DNA of 26,738 bases from JBGSKY01 sp041740995 (lineage in GTDB: Bacteria > Planctomycetota > Planctomycetia > Pirellulales > Pirellulaceae), in the NCBI GenBank assembly GCA_041740995.1, contig JBGSKY010000018.1, positions 1 through 26,738 of the forward strand, in the 5' to 3' direction. Below the pieces are notes generated by a model, which worked only from the letters and a program-made list of their open reading frames with translations, searched no databases and was not told the origin of the DNA. The position numbers were made by a program, and so were the translations under genes. Below are positions 24,987 to 26,738 of this stretch, piece after piece; the first letter of the stretch is position 1, and the number at the start of each line of letters is the position of its first letter.

Positions 24987-26738
24987 ATGCACTCGCTTTT
25001 AGCTTCAAGGAGATCATCGAGATTTTGTTTCGAGCCGACTGCATTCGTTTTGAACTTTTCTTCATTACAGCGAGTCAAATTTCCAGCCGCAGGCAATTTA
25101 CAATTGCCTCGCGATGGTTTTGCATTGAGCCGATTTCACTTTGTCGGCTTGCTTACGTTTGCACTTGGTTTGTTAATTCAGTCCAGCCCCATCCAATCGC
25201 AAGAAATCTTGTTGGACTTTCAACCGGTTTCTCAATTGTTCGATTCGGCGAAAAACAGCGGTGACGGTGCGGTCGTACCTGCAATTCGAAATCTCCCATC
25301 TGCATTACCTTCGTCCCGCCCATCAAACGAAAATCAAAATTTGCGATTTGAGGTAAGCCAAGCACAATATGAAGCAGTCGTATCAGAGGTTTCGCCGCCT
25401 AACGAGTTCGCGATCGAGGCTCCAATGCAAACGAATCGCGAATTGGTTCACGACCGTACGAAACAAAGCGCGATAGGTAGCCCTTTGCTTGCAGATGCTG
25501 GTCCAGTCAATTCATCTATTGCCCCGCTTCCTTCGCCGACAGCTGCCGATCCGATTCGACAAGGCATCTTAATACGTGCGGCCCGCAATGCGATCGCACT
25601 TCGGGACATGCCATTGGCGTTAAAGCGCTTTGAGGAACTGCTCTCTGAATTCCCGCTGCTTGATGAGGCACGCGTTGAGTACGCTGGAGTTTTGATTCAA
25701 ACTGGCAATTTGTCCAATGCCCAACAGCAACTGGAACTTTTGATCAGTAAGAATCCAAACCAGTTTGACTACCACGCAATGCTCGCTGACGTGCTGATCC
25801 AGCAAGGCAAGCATGTAATGGCGGAGCAGTCGCTGCGACAATTGGTCAACGCGGGCAACGCGGGACTGGAAATCACGGTGACTTTCGCGAGAGTGCTTTG
25901 CTGGCAGGGCAAGATTGAGGAAGCAGCGAAAATCTACGAGCAACGCTTGCTTGACGTCGCGCCAATTGCCCCGGAGGTGGAAGCGCACGTTGCGAGATTG
26001 CTGCTTGAACTGCAGCGACCGCTCGAAGCGATTGTCGTCATCAATCGGTTACGCGAGTTGGATCCTGCCAATCCTGAGTTGAATGTCGATTCCATACTCG
26101 CCAGCGTCCGCTTAGGCCGCGAAGATCAAGCTGTTAGCGAAATTCTTTCACTGGAACAGAATTCTTCTGTCACCAATGAATATCGCTTGGAATTGGCTGA
26201 CATTCTGTATCGCGAAGCTTATTATCGACCCGCCATGCTGTTGTTTGAACAAGCGACCCGTGCGGCACCTTTGGATCTTATGACACAAGTCAAACTCATT
26301 CGGACACACGTGCGTTTATATGAGATGTCTACCGCTGCTGCACTGTTGGACGATTTATCTGGAACGTCGCTTGACCGTTTGGTTCGATTGGAACGAGCAA
26401 ACTTTCTAACCGCCATCGGCGAACATGCGCAAGCATACGCGATTTATCAATCTTTGTTAGTAGAAAATCGTCATGATGTAGATGCCCTCCGTGGACTGGG
26501 CAGTCTCCACCTGGCAATGACTGATTTCCAAGCTGCTGAATCGATTTTTCGACAGATTCTGTCACAACAGCCAAATGATTATGAGCTGCGACAATTGCTA
26601 TCCGATTCTTTGCTCAAACAGTCTCGATTAGATGAGGCGGTCAATGAACTTTCGCTTTCTGGTCATGGCTATCCAAGTCAAAACAACCCGACTGTTGTAG
26701 CACAGTTTGGTTTCGGACACGCTTCAAGCAAGCGAAGC
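24987..26738 (+). CDS. Exported TPR-repeat protein, 3'-truncated by window edge
   Basis: The frame is open from 24963 to the last base without a stop, giving at least 584 codons. A signal-peptide-like stretch (VGLLTFALGLLIQSSPIQSQ) is encoded at about 25143-25202. A Pro/Ser-rich linker of about 110 residues follows, then a long array of TPR-type helix pairs from about 25570 (ALRDMPLALKRFEELLSEFP, then NLSNAQQQLELLISKNPNQ, GKIEEAAKIYEQRLL, DFQAAESIFRQILSQQPND). TPR arrays scaffold protein complexes; exported ones often serve polysaccharide export or outer-membrane assembly, but nothing here fixes the role. The start is uncertain. ATG 24987 places the hydrophobic stretch unusually deep, near residue 53; TTG 25125 would give a conventional signal peptide (MSRFHFVGLL). 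The visible part ends before any C-terminal domain. Confidence 0.85.
   Translation, partial: MHSLLASRRSSRFCFEPTAFVLNFSSLQRVKFPAAGNLQLPRDGFALSRFHFVGLLTFALGLLIQSSPIQSQEILLDFQPVSQLFDSAKNSGDGAVVPAIRNLPSALPSSRPSNENQNLRFEVSQAQYEAVVSEVSPPNEFAIEAPMQTNRELVHDRTKQSAIGSPLLADAGPVNSSIAPLPSPTAADPIRQGILIRAARNAIALRDMPLALKRFEELLSEFPLLDEARVEYAGVLIQTGNLSNAQQQLELLISKNPNQFDYHAMLADVLIQQGKHVMAEQSLRQLVNAGNAGLEITVTFARVLCWQGKIEEAAKIYEQRLLDVAPIAPEVEAHVARLLLELQRPLEAIVVINRLRELDPANPELNVDSILASVRLGREDQAVSEILSLEQNSSVTNEYRLELADILYREAYYRPAMLLFEQATRAAPLDLMTQVKLIRTHVRLYEMSTAAALLDDLSGTSLDRLVRLERANFLTAIGEHAQAYAIYQSLLVENRHDVDALRGLGSLHLAMTDFQAAESIFRQILSQQPNDYELRQLLSDSLLKQSRLDEAVNELSLSGHGYPSQNNPTVVAQFGFGHASSKRS

Noticed and set aside
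25007..25012. Strong Shine-Dalgarno-like AAGGAG
   Set aside because: No start codon in the TPR reading frame lies at a suitable distance; the nearby TTG at 25025 belongs to the rejected 101-codon frame.
24959..25264. 101-codon frame on the plus strand with TTG start
   Set aside because: It overlaps the TPR gene in another frame, lacks any motif, and the TPR frame stays open to the window end with good repeat structure.
1..26738. CRISPR arrays, tRNA or rRNA genes, insertion sequences and prophage
   Set aside because: I looked for regular short direct repeats, tRNA cloverleaf signatures, and transposase or integrase motifs and saw none.

Overview
The window looks like a chromosomal segment of a planctomycete, most likely from the Pirellulales (Rhodopirellula/Blastopirellula relatives). 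This is inferred from gene content, not from a database search. The pointers are a secreted DUF1573 protein, a tetraheme cytochrome c fused to a degenerate 5'-nucleotidase-like domain, a RecQ with extra domains between helicase core and zinc site, a small conserved-looking protein ending in LGYHR, frequent TTG/GTG starts, loose operons and weak Shine-Dalgarno sites. Base composition looks near 50% GC by eye. I see no rRNA, tRNA, CRISPR array, insertion sequence or phage gene.

Layout. (1) 1-16145, all on +: the 3' part of a secreted subtilisin-like protease; a YacP/Rae1-like NYN ribonuclease; a WecA/TagO-like polyprenyl-phosphate glycosyl-1-phosphate transferase; an O-antigen ligase/polymerase-like membrane protein with a periplasmic helical-repeat tail; a DUF1573 protein; the tetraheme cytochrome; HisN-type histidinol phosphatase; a small protein of unknown function; RecQ; FtsH; and RsgA. 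(2) 16192-21217, all on -: a PpiC-type parvulin, a class I DAHP synthase, and a ferrous-iron uptake locus read as feoA-feoA-feoB and a small FeoB-associated Cys-rich protein. (3) 21651-26738, on +: a large MMPL/RND-family transporter, a 357-bp spacer rich in small palindromes, and the start of an exported TPR protein that runs off the window.

Functional links. The WecA-like and O-antigen-ligase-like genes are adjacent and fit lipid-linked sugar initiation followed by polymerisation or ligation of a surface polysaccharide. DUF1573 and cytochrome proteins are both exported and adjacent. HisN and DAHP synthase are amino-acid biosynthesis enzymes, not clustered with their pathways. RsgA, the YacP-like protein and FtsH serve ribosome maturation, RNA turnover and membrane proteolysis. 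The iron locus is the clearest coherent system: two FeoA proteins overlapping by 4 nt, FeoB, and a 64-residue Cys-rich partner. They lie behind a promoter whose -10 is overlapped by a 19-bp element resembling a DtxR/IdeR box (13 of 19 positions). A REP-like imperfect hairpin sits between feoA and feoB and supplies the last codons of feoA.

I did not find a clearly new multi-gene system. The best leads are the REP-like element inside the feo operon, the putative iron operator, the RecQ domain arrangement, the degenerate phosphoesterase-cytochrome fusion and the palindrome-rich spacer upstream of the TPR gene.
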